The notes under the pieces are model-generated. The model was not told the DNA's origin, ran no database searches, and worked only from the letters and a program-made list of their open reading frames with translations. Positions 33,295 to 41,292 of a DNA stretch of 64,000 nucleotides are shown piece by piece. Origin of the DNA: Clostridia bacterium. GTDB lineage: Bacteria > Bacillota > Clostridia > Christensenellales > CAG-138. The translations under genes and the position numbers were made by a program. Location of the stretch: NCBI GenBank assembly GCA_017525875.1, contig JAFXSG010000008.1, positions 1 to 64,000 on the forward strand, written 5' to 3'. Every line of letters begins with the position of its first letter. Within the stretch, counting starts at the first letter, position 1.

Positions 33295-33485
33295 AAAAGC
33301 CCCCTCGCGCTCATTCCGCTGCTCCTCCTCTCCGCAAAAGGTCACGCTCGGTTTTTCTGTTCGGTTGTAGACGCCCTCACGACGAAAATCTTTCGCTACC
33401 AACCTTTTGCGGTTTCTCACTTAGCATGACTCAATCGGCTTGTTGTAATCATATATAGTTTGCATTATTGTATTTGGTTTTGAAC
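33295..33485. other. Non-coding stretch with an 11-bp inverted repeat
   Basis: No convincing gene on either strand. CCGCAAAAGGT (33332-33342) and ACCTTTTGCGG (33402-33412) are exact inverted repeats around about 60 nt. The block then becomes AT-rich up to copy B of the repeat. Confidence 0.5.
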
Positions 33486-33622
33486 GAACGAACTCCGGGC
33501 TCTTGAACCCTAAGAGGGGCGAATGCCGGTTGCCGAAGGCAATTCAGGCCATCCGGTGAATGGCCTGAAAGGCATGAGCCGGGCGGTCTTCCGAGCGAAG
33601 CGAGGTAATCCGCCCCGAGGCC
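33486..33622 (+). repeat. Structured direct repeat, copy B (137 bp)
   Basis: Second copy of the repeat at 33083-33220, same orientation and same hairpins, but followed by TGAATACCGG instead of the tRNA end. It lies just upstream of the promoter of the TIGR00266 gene. Confidence 0.85.
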
Positions 33623-33632
33623 TGAATACCGG

Positions 33633-33661
33633 TTGCGCGAAACGGCATGATGTGTTAGAAT
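33633..33661 (+). promoter_or_regulatory. Promoter of the TIGR00266 gene
   Basis: TTGCGC-N17-TAGAAT with a TGn extension (TGTTAGAAT). Confidence 0.6.
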
Positions 33662-33700
33662 AACCGAAAAGGCGGAAGCCAAAAAAGAAAGGAAAACGAT

Positions 33701-34378
33701 ATGCGTTATGAAGTCAGGGGCGAACCGATGCCCGTTGTTATCTGCAATCTTGAAAACGGTGAGACCATGATCTCCGAGGCCGGCGCTATGAGCTGGATGA
33801 GCCCGAATATGGAAATGAAGACCACGGGCGGCGGAGTCGGCAAGGTCTTCGGCAGGATGTTCTCCGGAGAGTCCCTTTTCCAGAACCGCTACACCGCGAC
33901 CGGCGGGAACGGCATGATAGCGTTCGCGTCGAGCTTCCCGGGATCCATCCGCGCGATCGAGATCACGCCCGAACACCCCGTGATCGTTCAGAAATCCGGG
34001 TTCCTCGCTTCCGAGGAGGGCGTTGAGCTTTCCGTTTTCTTCCAGAGGAAACTGGCGACAGGCTTTTTCGGCGGCGAAGGCTTTATCATGCAGAAACTGT
34101 CCGGCCGCGGCATGGCGTTTATCGAGATCGACGGTTCCACCGTTGAGTACGAGCTCAAACCCGGTCAGCAGATCCTGGTCGACACCGGCTATCTTGCCAT
34201 GATGGACGCGACCTGCACGATGGACGTCAAGACCGTTTCCGGCGTAAAGAACGTGCTGTTCGGCGGCGAGAGCCTCTTCAACACCGTCGTAACCGGCCCC
34301 GGCAGGGTCGTTCTGCAGACGATGCCCATGAACAATTTCGCAGGCGCTATCGCCAAAGTGCTCCCGAGCAATAAATAA
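33701..34378 (+). CDS. TIGR00266 / AIM24 family protein
   Basis: A 225-residue protein of the beta-rich AIM24 type. Typical is the opening MRYEVRGEPMPVVICNLENG, then EAGAMSWMSPNMEM, GGVGKVFGRMFSGESLF and NVLFGGESLFNTVVTGPG. The family is widespread and its biochemical role is not established. It lies 11 nt before the MATE transporter gene on the same strand, so the two are probably one transcript. AAAGGAAAACGAT precedes the ATG. Confidence 0.88.
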   Translation: MRYEVRGEPMPVVICNLENGETMISEAGAMSWMSPNMEMKTTGGGVGKVFGRMFSGESLFQNRYTATGGNGMIAFASSFPGSIRAIEITPEHPVIVQKSGFLASEEGVELSVFFQRKLATGFFGGEGFIMQKLSGRGMAFIEIDGSTVEYELKPGQQILVDTGYLAMMDATCTMDVKTVSGVKNVLFGGESLFNTVVTGPGRVVLQTMPMNNFAGAIAKVLPSNK

Positions 34379-34389
34379 GCTTTTTCCTG

Positions 34390-35796
34390 ATGGAAGGAGC
34401 GCAGGCAAAACCTGATATCGGACAGAAGCCCGCTGTGACGCAGTACGACATGATGACCAAAACGCCCGTTCCGAGGCTGATCATCAAGCTTTCGATACCC
34501 GCGATCATCTCCATGCTCGTGACCAACGTCTACAACCTTGTGGACACGGCGTTCGTGGGGCGTTTCGGGAACAGCGCAAGCGGCGCCGTCGGCATCGTTT
34601 TCGGGTTCATGGCGATCATCCAGGCGGTCGGGTTCATGTTCGGTCAGGGCTCGGGGAGCATACTTTCCCGCGCGCTCGGCGCTAAGGATCACGAAAAGGC
34701 CTCCGTGTTCGCCTCGCTCGGGTTCTTCGCGTCGTTCTGCGCAGGCCTCATCATCACGGTCGTCGGATTTCTTTGGCTGGACGATATCATCATGCTGCTG
34801 GGCAGCACGGAGACCATCGCGCCGTACGCGAAGACCTACATCACCTATATCCTGATCGCCGCGCCCTTCATGAGCTCCAGCCTCACGCTGAACAACATCC
34901 TGCGTTACGAGGGCAAGGCTGCGCTCGGTATGGTCGGCCTGATGACCGGCGCCGTGCTGAACATGATAGGCGACCCGATACTGATGTTCGCGCTCGACCT
35001 CAAGATCGCCGGCGCGGGGCTGTCCACAGCAATCAGCCAGATCGTGAGCTGGCTCATCCTGCTTTCGATGTTCCTGACCGGGAAGACCGAATCGAAGCTG
35101 AGCCTGAAAAACGCGCTGCGCGGACGTATAGTGAACGTTCTCAACATCATGGCGACGGGCTTCCCGAGCCTGCTCAGGCAGGCGCTGAACAGCCTTTCGA
35201 CGATCGTGCTGAACGCGCAGTGCGCGGTGTACGGCGACGCCGCCATTGCCGCTATGAGCATCGTTTCGCGCATCGTGTTCTTTGCGTTCTCTATTGCGAT
35301 AGGCGTGGGCCAGGGCTTTCAGCCAGTTTCGGCTTTCAATTACGGTGCGAGGAAATTCCGGCGACTGCGCAAGGGCTATCTGTTCACCGCGCTTGCCTCG
35401 GAGTGCATAATCGCCGTCGGCTGCACGCTGCTAATGCTCTTTGCCGGAAGGCTCGTCGGCATTTTTCGCGACGATGCAGCCGTCATAGAGATCGGTACGC
35501 GCGCGCTCCGGCTTCAGGCCGCGGCTCAGCTGCTGCTCCCGCTCTGTATGTCGACCGAAATGCTGTTCCAAAGCACCGGCAAACGGCTCGGGGCGTCGTT
35601 CCTGTCCTCACTGCGAAGCGGCCTGCTGTTCATACCCATCCTGCTGATCCTCGCAAAGCTGCGCGGACTTGCCGGCATTCAGGAGTCCCAGCCGCTCGCA
35701 CAGCTGCTTGCCGTGCCTATCGCCCTCCCCTTCGCCGTATGGTTTTTCAAAAAGCACCCGAAGGAGGATGCACCGGACCCGACGCCGGAGAAATAA
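34390..35796 (+). CDS. MATE family efflux transporter
   Basis: A 468-residue membrane protein with about 12 helices in two similar halves. The first begins PRLIIKLSIPAIISMLVTNVYNLVDTAFVG, the classic MATE opening. Others are GQGSGSILSRALGAKD in the first half and GVGQGFQPVSAFNYGARKF in the second. MATE proteins export drugs or metabolites using Na+ or H+ gradients. The first ATG (34390) has no clear ribosome binding site; a downstream start remains possible because the first 20 residues are not conserved. A bidirectional terminator follows. Confidence 0.93.
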   Translation: MEGAQAKPDIGQKPAVTQYDMMTKTPVPRLIIKLSIPAIISMLVTNVYNLVDTAFVGRFGNSASGAVGIVFGFMAIIQAVGFMFGQGSGSILSRALGAKDHEKASVFASLGFFASFCAGLIITVVGFLWLDDIIMLLGSTETIAPYAKTYITYILIAAPFMSSSLTLNNILRYEGKAALGMVGLMTGAVLNMIGDPILMFALDLKIAGAGLSTAISQIVSWLILLSMFLTGKTESKLSLKNALRGRIVNVLNIMATGFPSLLRQALNSLSTIVLNAQCAVYGDAAIAAMSIVSRIVFFAFSIAIGVGQGFQPVSAFNYGARKFRRLRKGYLFTALASECIIAVGCTLLMLFAGRLVGIFRDDAAVIEIGTRALRLQAAAQLLLPLCMSTEMLFQSTGKRLGASFLSSLRSGLLFIPILLILAKLRGLAGIQESQPLAQLLAVPIALPFAVWFFKKHPKEDAPDPTPEK

Positions 35797-35814
35797 CAAA
35801 AGCCCATACAAAGC

Positions 35815-35843
35815 AAAGGACCGCACTTCGGCGCGGTCCTTTT
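35815..35843. terminator. Bidirectional terminator between the MATE and LRR-dockerin genes
   Basis: Stem AAAGGACCGC / GCGGTCCTTT with T-rich flanks on both sides. Confidence 0.85.
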
Positions 35844-35859
35844 GATGTGATCCTATCGT

Positions 35860-37455
35860 TTACAGCAGGCCCATGGATACCCGCATGACGAGCAGAGCGT
35901 CCGCGATCGTGATCTCGCCGTCGCCGTCTAAATTGCCCGCCGCAAGCTGTTCGTCGGTCAGTGCGAGAAGTCCCATCGAAGCGCGCATGATGAGCAGAGC
36001 GTCTGCAATGGTGACGTCCCCGCTTGCGTCGACGTCGCCGCTGCCCGGCGCGCAGGGCTGAGGTGTGAAGCGGGCGATCAGCTCCGCTTCGCCGACGGCC
36101 GTGACCTCGAAGCTTGCAGTCTCAGCGAGCAATTCTCCCGCGGCGCTGTACCAGCCGAGGAATTCGGCTCCGCTTTGCGGCACCGCGTAGACGAAGCCTC
36201 TTGAATAATACTGACCGTAGTTCAGATAGCAGCCGATATTTCCCCTGCCCTCTGCACGGATCAGATCCGGATGCAGCAGCGGATTTGCGGAGAGATCGAG
36301 CGCAGTCAGCGCTGTGTCCTGGCAGCTAAGTGAATACAACAGCGGATTTGCGGAGAGATCGAGCGCGGAAAGAGGATTGGAGGAGTAATCCAGCGTTTGG
36401 AGTTCACTGCAGCATGAAACAACCAGCTCCCGGAGCATGTTGCGGGCACAAACAAGCGTTCTGAGCGCAGAGCAGCCGGAAAGGTCGAGCTGCGAAAGCA
36501 GGTTGCCGCCGCAGTACAGCAATTCAAGCGAGGTATGCCCGGCGACACGCAGTTCATCAAGCCCGATGCTTTCACAATCGAGGATGACAAGCGAGGTATT
36601 ATTCGCAATATCGAGCCGATCGAGGAAATTGCTGCCGCAGCACAGCTCTGTGAGGGACGTGTTGTTTGAAACGTCCAGCTCCGAAAGCCCGCAGTAGCTG
36701 CAGATGAGGCTCGTCAGCGCGGTGTTGTTTGAAACGTCAAGCTCCGAAAGCCCGTTATAGCCGCAGCACAGGACTTCGAGCGAAGTGCAGTCCGAAACGT
36801 CAAGCGTGTCGAGAATGTTTTCATGGCAGCGCAGTACCCTGAGCGAGGTGCAGCCGGATACGTCAAGCTGCCTGACGCTGCCGCCCCAGCAATACAGTTC
36901 TTCAAGAGAGGCAAGGCCGGAAACGTTCAGAGACGTTATGTTGTTCACCTTGCAATCCAGACGGGCGAGCGAGCTGCAGCCCGTAACGTCGAGCGCGGTC
37001 AGCCGGTTTCCTCCGCATAAGAGCTTCGTGAGCGCAGTGCAGCCGGACATATCGAGCGGGCTTGCAAGGACGCGCTCATACGACCAGTCATGATCGCAAA
37101 CGTCGACCGAAACGATCCTGAGCTCGCCGCCGACAGGCGCCCATTCAAACCGAGGCTGTCCTTCTTCGACCGGCTCCCCGGTCTCTTCGTAATAAAAGCC
37201 GCCCAGCGTTCCCCACGTTTCCGGATCGTCCGGGTCGTAGTCACTGCTCAGCTTTTCACCGTTTTTTTCGCCGGATGGATCCGTCTGCTCGAGAAAGGTC
37301 ACACATTTATCGTAATCATGCTCGTTGTAGCCTGCGGGCACTGTCCGATCGGCGGGAGCCGCGGCTTCCGAGCTTATGAAGGAGATCGGCAGCACAGTGT
37401 ATGCCAAAAACAGCGCGGTGATCAACGCGGCTGTTTTAATGAGTCCGTGTTTCAT
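35860..37455 (-). CDS. Secreted leucine-rich repeat protein with dockerin
   Basis: A 531-residue secreted protein. The signal peptide is at 1-32. The central part (about 140-390) is twelve consecutive 21-residue repeats of the form SLxxLxCxxNxLxxLDVSxNT, each with a cysteine at the same place in the first ten. Next comes a bacterial repeat-like domain (AEFLGWYSAAGELL, near 425). A dockerin ends the chain with two calcium loops, GDVDASGDVTIADALLIMR and GNLDGDGEITIADALLVMR. LRRs usually bind proteins or glycans; the dockerin should attach this protein to the cohesin at 19613. It has its own promoter and is not in an operon. Repeats and dockerin are clear; the ligand is unknown. Confidence 0.88.
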   Translation of the reverse strand: MKHGLIKTAALITALFLAYTVLPISFISSEAAAPADRTVPAGYNEHDYDKCVTFLEQTDPSGEKNGEKLSSDYDPDDPETWGTLGGFYYEETGEPVEEGQPRFEWAPVGGELRIVSVDVCDHDWSYERVLASPLDMSGCTALTKLLCGGNRLTALDVTGCSSLARLDCKVNNITSLNVSGLASLEELYCWGGSVRQLDVSGCTSLRVLRCHENILDTLDVSDCTSLEVLCCGYNGLSELDVSNNTALTSLICSYCGLSELDVSNNTSLTELCCGSNFLDRLDIANNTSLVILDCESIGLDELRVAGHTSLELLYCGGNLLSQLDLSGCSALRTLVCARNMLRELVVSCCSELQTLDYSSNPLSALDLSANPLLYSLSCQDTALTALDLSANPLLHPDLIRAEGRGNIGCYLNYGQYYSRGFVYAVPQSGAEFLGWYSAAGELLAETASFEVTAVGEAELIARFTPQPCAPGSGDVDASGDVTIADALLIMRASMGLLALTDEQLAAGNLDGDGEITIADALLVMRVSMGLL

Positions 37456-37500
37456 CGGGGTTACTTCCTTTCTTCCCGGTAAGTGTATTCCTTTTTATAT

Positions 37501-37529
37501 ATTGTAATCAAATCTTTGGTTTAAGTCAA
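37501..37529 (-). promoter_or_regulatory. Promoter of the LRR-dockerin gene
   Basis: Minus strand TTGACT-N17-TACAAT. Confidence 0.8.
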
Positions 37530-37615
37530 CGGTGAACATGCCCGCATCACAGCGCATTCAGCTGTAAGCGCTTGCGGTTGCCATCACGTTTTCCGCCCGG
37601 AGTTCGATTATCCTG

Positions 37616-37644
37616 TTGAAATGAGCGGCATGATGTTGTATAAT
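37616..37644 (+). promoter_or_regulatory. Promoter of the plsC-symporter pair
   Basis: TTGAAA-N17-TATAAT, 30 nt before the first start codon. Confidence 0.88.
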
Positions 37645-37673
37645 AACTATATATTTCCGATGCAAGGTGCACT

Positions 37674-38855
37674 ATGGAAGTCAAAAAGACCGATCCCCAA
37701 AAGGATGCAAAGAAGAGGGCCGTCCGGCAGCGGGCATGGAGGCTCGCGCATAGGCTCGTTCGCCCGGTGTTCGAGCGCAAATACGCTTTTACGATCGACG
37801 CGCTCGAGCTTGAGCCGCCGTTTCTCATGATCGCCAACCACGCGATGAATATCGACCCGATCCTCGTCAGCATCGCATATAAAAAGCAGCCGCTCAGCTT
37901 CGTTGCGAGCGAGCATCTCGGCCGCCTCGGCCTCACCAGCAAACTGCTCAACCGCTATTTTTCGATCATATCGCGCAGCAAGGCGTCAAACGCTATGGGC
38001 ACGGTCAAATCCATCATGCGCGCGCTGAGAAAGGGCGACCCCGTGCTGCTTTTTGCCGAGGGCGACTGCACCTGGGACGGCGTTTCGGGCAAGGTCTTCC
38101 CCGCTACCGGCAAGCTTGCCAAAGCGGTCGGCGTCCCGCTCGTGACCTACCTGATGAGCGGCACCTACCTCACCCGCCCGCGCTGGGCGGAGGAGGCAAG
38201 AAAGGGCTTTATCCGCGGGAGGCTCGTTCACGTTTACAGCAAGGACGAGCTTTCCGAAATGACGCCGGAGGAGGTCACCGCCGCTATAAATGCCGATATC
38301 TACGAGGATGCCTGGCAGGGTCAGCTCAGCAAGCCCACCGTGTACGCCGCGACAGCCCCGGCGAAAGGGATCGAGAAGGCGCTGTTCATCTGCCCGGAAT
38401 GCGGCGGCATCGACTGCATTTTTACCAACGGAATTGAGGTTTTCTGCGAGCACTGCGGCAGGATCGCTAAGATGAACGAATACGAGCTGTTGGACGAGTG
38501 CAAATTCCGGACGGTCCGCGAGTGGGAGCTTTTTCAGAGGGAAAAACTGCGCGAATACGTGCAAAACGGCGTCGGCAGCGATCTCTTCAAGGGAACGGGC
38601 AAGCTCTCGGATCTTGCGGAGGGCAAGCCCAAAAGCCGCAAAGCGGAGTTCTCGCTCGATATCGCATCGAAGTGCATGACGGTGAACGGCGAGCGCATCC
38701 CGCTTTCGGAGATCTCCGACATGGCAATGGTTAAAACGAACAGGCTTCTGATCTCTTACGGCAGGAGCTATTACGAAATATTCAGCAAGCGGGGCATACT
38801 GCGGCCGTATCTTATGACCTGGCAGGCGCTCCGCGAAAACACGGAGGGAGAATAA
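37674..38855 (+). CDS. PlsC-type acyltransferase with C-terminal zinc ribbon
   Basis: A 393-residue protein. The N-terminal 220 residues are a 1-acyl-glycerol-3-phosphate acyltransferase domain with the catalytic motif NHAMNIDP, then LLFAEGDCTWDG and VPLVTYLM. It would acylate lysophosphatidic acid or a related acceptor. The C-terminal part is unusual: a zinc ribbon (CPECGGIDCIF...FCEHCG, about 240-265) and a beta-rich end of about 110 residues. Members in Clostridia sometimes carry such tails; their use is unknown. It has no signal peptide and overlaps the symporter gene by 1 nt (TAATG). Confidence 0.85.
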   Translation: MEVKKTDPQKDAKKRAVRQRAWRLAHRLVRPVFERKYAFTIDALELEPPFLMIANHAMNIDPILVSIAYKKQPLSFVASEHLGRLGLTSKLLNRYFSIISRSKASNAMGTVKSIMRALRKGDPVLLFAEGDCTWDGVSGKVFPATGKLAKAVGVPLVTYLMSGTYLTRPRWAEEARKGFIRGRLVHVYSKDELSEMTPEEVTAAINADIYEDAWQGQLSKPTVYAATAPAKGIEKALFICPECGGIDCIFTNGIEVFCEHCGRIAKMNEYELLDECKFRTVREWELFQREKLREYVQNGVGSDLFKGTGKLSDLAEGKPKSRKAEFSLDIASKCMTVNGERIPLSEISDMAMVKTNRLLISYGRSYYEIFSKRGILRPYLMTWQALRENTEGE

Positions 38856-40291
38856 TGGGTCCTTTCACAATGCTTTTTGAGGTCAAGCCCGTGTTCTACG
38901 CAACGCACGGCGTTTGGAACATGATCGTCCAGCTCGGCATCATCGCCGTGCTGCTGCTCCTTGCAAACCTTTTGAGGCGGCGAGTGCCGTTCATTCGCAA
39001 AAGCCTGATGCCGGTCTCGGTGCTTGCCGGCTTTGCGATGCTCGCCATCAAGCTGATCCTGCAAAAAGGCTTTAAGATCGACGATTTCTTTGACATCGAG
39101 CTGCTCGACACGCTCGTTTATCACTGTATCGCGCTCGGTTTCATCGCCATGAGCCTGCGCACTGCCGATAAGGTCAAGGAGTCCGGCGCGGGGCTGACAG
39201 GCGCAAAATCCGGCGCGGCGATCGTCGGCGCGTACCTCGTTCAGGCGTTCGTCGGCCTCACGATCTCCGTCCTGCTGGCGCTCACGATCAAGCCCGGTCT
39301 GTTCAAGGCGGCAGGCCTGCTGCTCCCGATGGGCTACGGGCAGGGCCCCGGCCAGGCGAACAACATCGGCATGACCTACGAGGATCTCGGTTTCGCGGGC
39401 GGGCAGAGCTTCGGCCTTGCGATCGCGGCGGCGGGTTATATCGTCGCGTGCACGGTCGGCGTTGCGGTGCTGAACTTCTGGAAAAAGCATCATAAGCTGG
39501 ATGACAAGCAGCTCGGCGGTAACGGTGAGGAGACCGTGACGGTCGAATTCTTCCAGGCGAAGAACGAGATCCCGATCTCCGACTCCATCGACAAGCTCTC
39601 CGTGCAGATCGGCCTCGTGCTGGTGGTCTACGTGGTGACCTACCTCGTGACCCTCGGCGTTACGTCCGCGCTTGCCGCGTGGGCACCGGGGCTTGCGAAC
39701 CTGCTCAACTCCATGCTCTGGGGCTTCAACTTCATCATCGGCGCCGCGGTCGCGATGCTCACAAAGACGCTGCTCGGCTCCCTTGAAAGGCGCGGCGTTA
39801 TGAAGCGCAGGTACCAGAACAACTACCTGCTCAACCGCCTTTCCGGCTTTTTCTTCGACATCATGATCGTTGCCGGCATCGCCTGCATCGATCCTGAGGA
39901 CCTGTCCGGCCTGTGGCTCCCGTTCGCGCTGATGGCGGCCGCGGGCGGCGTTGCCACCTGGTTCTACCTTAAATATATCAGCAAAAAGATCTACAGCGGC
40001 TATTATCACGAGGGCCTTATCTCGATGTACGGCATGATGACCGGCACTATCGGCTCCGGCATCCTGCTGCTCCGTGAGATCGATCCGGATTTTAAGACTC
40101 CCGCCGCGAACAACCTCGTGCTCGGTTCGAGCTACGGCATACTGTTCGGCGCGCCGCTGCTGGTGCTCGTTACGATGGCGGCAAAGTCCGACGTGATGTG
40201 CTATATAGTGGCCGGCGTCATCATCGTTTACTTCGCGCTGCTGATGCTGTTCATCAACCTGTTCAAGGGCAAAAAGAAAAAGGATAAATGA
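38855..40291 (+). CDS. GltS-like sodium:solute (glutamate-type) symporter
   Basis: A 478-residue membrane protein with about 11 helices in two halves, separated by a hydrophilic loop near 230-260. It resembles the sodium/glutamate symporter family by the pattern GIIAVLLLLANLLRRRVPF and the conserved glycine-rich stretch LPMGYGQGPGQANNIGMTYE. The second half has MYGMMTGTIGSGILLLREID, which fits the matching re-entrant loop. The substrate may be glutamate or another acid. The ATG overlaps the plsC stop by 1 nt and GGAGGGAG lies just upstream. Confidence 0.8.
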   Translation: MGPFTMLFEVKPVFYATHGVWNMIVQLGIIAVLLLLANLLRRRVPFIRKSLMPVSVLAGFAMLAIKLILQKGFKIDDFFDIELLDTLVYHCIALGFIAMSLRTADKVKESGAGLTGAKSGAAIVGAYLVQAFVGLTISVLLALTIKPGLFKAAGLLLPMGYGQGPGQANNIGMTYEDLGFAGGQSFGLAIAAAGYIVACTVGVAVLNFWKKHHKLDDKQLGGNGEETVTVEFFQAKNEIPISDSIDKLSVQIGLVLVVYVVTYLVTLGVTSALAAWAPGLANLLNSMLWGFNFIIGAAVAMLTKTLLGSLERRGVMKRRYQNNYLLNRLSGFFFDIMIVAGIACIDPEDLSGLWLPFALMAAAGGVATWFYLKYISKKIYSGYYHEGLISMYGMMTGTIGSGILLLREIDPDFKTPAANNLVLGSSYGILFGAPLLVLVTMAAKSDVMCYIVAGVIIVYFALLMLFINLFKGKKKKDK

Positions 40292-40306
40292 ACATATAAA
40301 AAGACA

Positions 40307-40337
40307 AACGCCGCAGGATGACGACTTGCGGCGTTTT
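40307..40337. terminator. Terminator between the symporter and NUDIX genes
   Basis: Stem AACGCCGCA / TTGCGGCGTT with TTTTCGTTTG on the plus side. It can also end the glycerol operon from the other side, where the flank is T-rich (TTTGTC). Confidence 0.8.
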
Positions 40338-40349
40338 CGTTTGCGTTGA

Positions 40350-40910
40350 TCATTCCGCCTTCGGGACGAAACCGATATGCCTCATATAGAAGGCCATCGC
40401 TGTGCCGGTGAAAGCATGGCTGTATTCATCACTGCCGAAAGCGGCGATGACCTCCGCCATCGGGATGAGGCTGTAATTCAAAAGCTCGTCGCTGTCCAGC
40501 TCCTGTTTCCCGGTGGGAACGAGGTCCTCCGCGAGGAAGCAATGGAAATGATTCTTAAAAAGAGCCGGATTGGGGCTGCAGCTTCCGAGCAGGGTCAGCT
40601 TCCCCGCCCTGCAGCCGGTCTCCTCGAGCAGCTCGCGCGCGGCGGACTCCGCGGGCGTCTCCCCCGCGTTCATAACGCCGCCGGGGAATTCCACGGTCAG
40701 CCTGTCCTCGCCGTGCCGCCACTGGCGGACCATCACGAAGCAGCCCTTATACACGGGCACTATGACGACCCAGTCCGGCGCGGTCATGGCGACGTAATCC
40801 GCCGTGAGCCCCGTCGACGCGGTCTCGGTCTGCCGCCAAACGTCGAAGACCGGGGTATGCAGGAGCAAACTGCTTTGCTCCGTTTTCCATTTCAGTTCTT
40901 CGTCGTTCAT
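40350..40910 (-). CDS. NUDIX hydrolase (ADP-sugar/ADP-ribose pyrophosphatase-like)
   Basis: A 186-residue enzyme. The NUDIX box GGVMNAGETPAESAARELLE (about 84-103, continuing ETG) fits the catalytic GX5EX7REUXEEXGU signature. The rest resembles ADP-ribose pyrophosphatases (TAPDWVVIVPVYKGCFVMVRQWR). It cleaves nucleoside diphosphate derivatives. It starts one nucleotide after the DUF1667 stop codon and so is the last member of the glycerol operon. A link to glycerol use, for example clearing CDP-glycerol or NAD breakdown products, is only a guess. Confidence 0.9.
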   Translation of the reverse strand: MNDEELKWKTEQSSLLLHTPVFDVWRQTETASTGLTADYVAMTAPDWVVIVPVYKGCFVMVRQWRHGEDRLTVEFPGGVMNAGETPAESAARELLEETGCRAGKLTLLGSCSPNPALFKNHFHCFLAEDLVPTGKQELDSDELLNYSLIPMAEVIAAFGSDEYSHAFTGTAMAFYMRHIGFVPKAE

Positions 40911-40911
40911 T

Positions 40912-41280
40912 TCAGTTCTCAGCCCGGAGCACGGTCTTGGTGGCGATAACGTCCGAGCCTGAGCCTGCGGCGTTTGCGACTATAACGTCCCCGGTATGGA
41001 CCGGTGCGGCGACGCGTGCAGCGCGGATCGTTTCCATAACGGCGAAGATCATGCCCTTGGGGATGTCCGTCGCGGTCTTGACGGAGACGCGCGGCAGTTC
41101 GCCGCCTTCAACGATGACAGTGCTTGTGACGGTCCTCGTCGGAGCGGTGACTTCCTTCTTGCCGTAAACGGCGCCGCGCGGGCACGAATTGCCCTCGACC
41201 GTGACGTTTTCGCCGTCGACGGTGACGGTGAGCTGGCAGCCCATCGGGCACTGGATACATGTCAATTCTTTGATTTCCAT
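40912..41280 (-). CDS. DUF1667 cysteine-rich protein of the glycerol operon
   Basis: A 122-residue protein of the DUF1667 family: CIQCPMGC near the N-terminus (residues 8-15), then GNSCPRGAVYG. The cysteines probably hold a metal or Fe-S site. The fold resembles small redox modules. In Clostridia this gene nearly always follows two FAD oxidoreductase genes after glpK, which suggests it is the third part of an anaerobic glycerol-3-phosphate dehydrogenase complex, roughly in the place of GlpC. Sequence alone does not prove that. Confidence 0.9.
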   Translation of the reverse strand: MEIKELTCIQCPMGCQLTVTVDGENVTVEGNSCPRGAVYGKKEVTAPTRTVTSTVIVEGGELPRVSVKTATDIPKGMIFAVMETIRAARVAAPVHTGDVIVANAAGSGSDVIATKTVLRAEN

Positions 41281-41292
41281 ATTCTTTACCTA

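Noticed and set aside
33142-33420. A 92-codon minus-strand frame across copy A of the repeat and the copied tRNA end
   Set aside because: It runs through non-coding repeat, the tRNA 3' copy and a terminator, lacks a ribosome binding site and has no recognisable domain.
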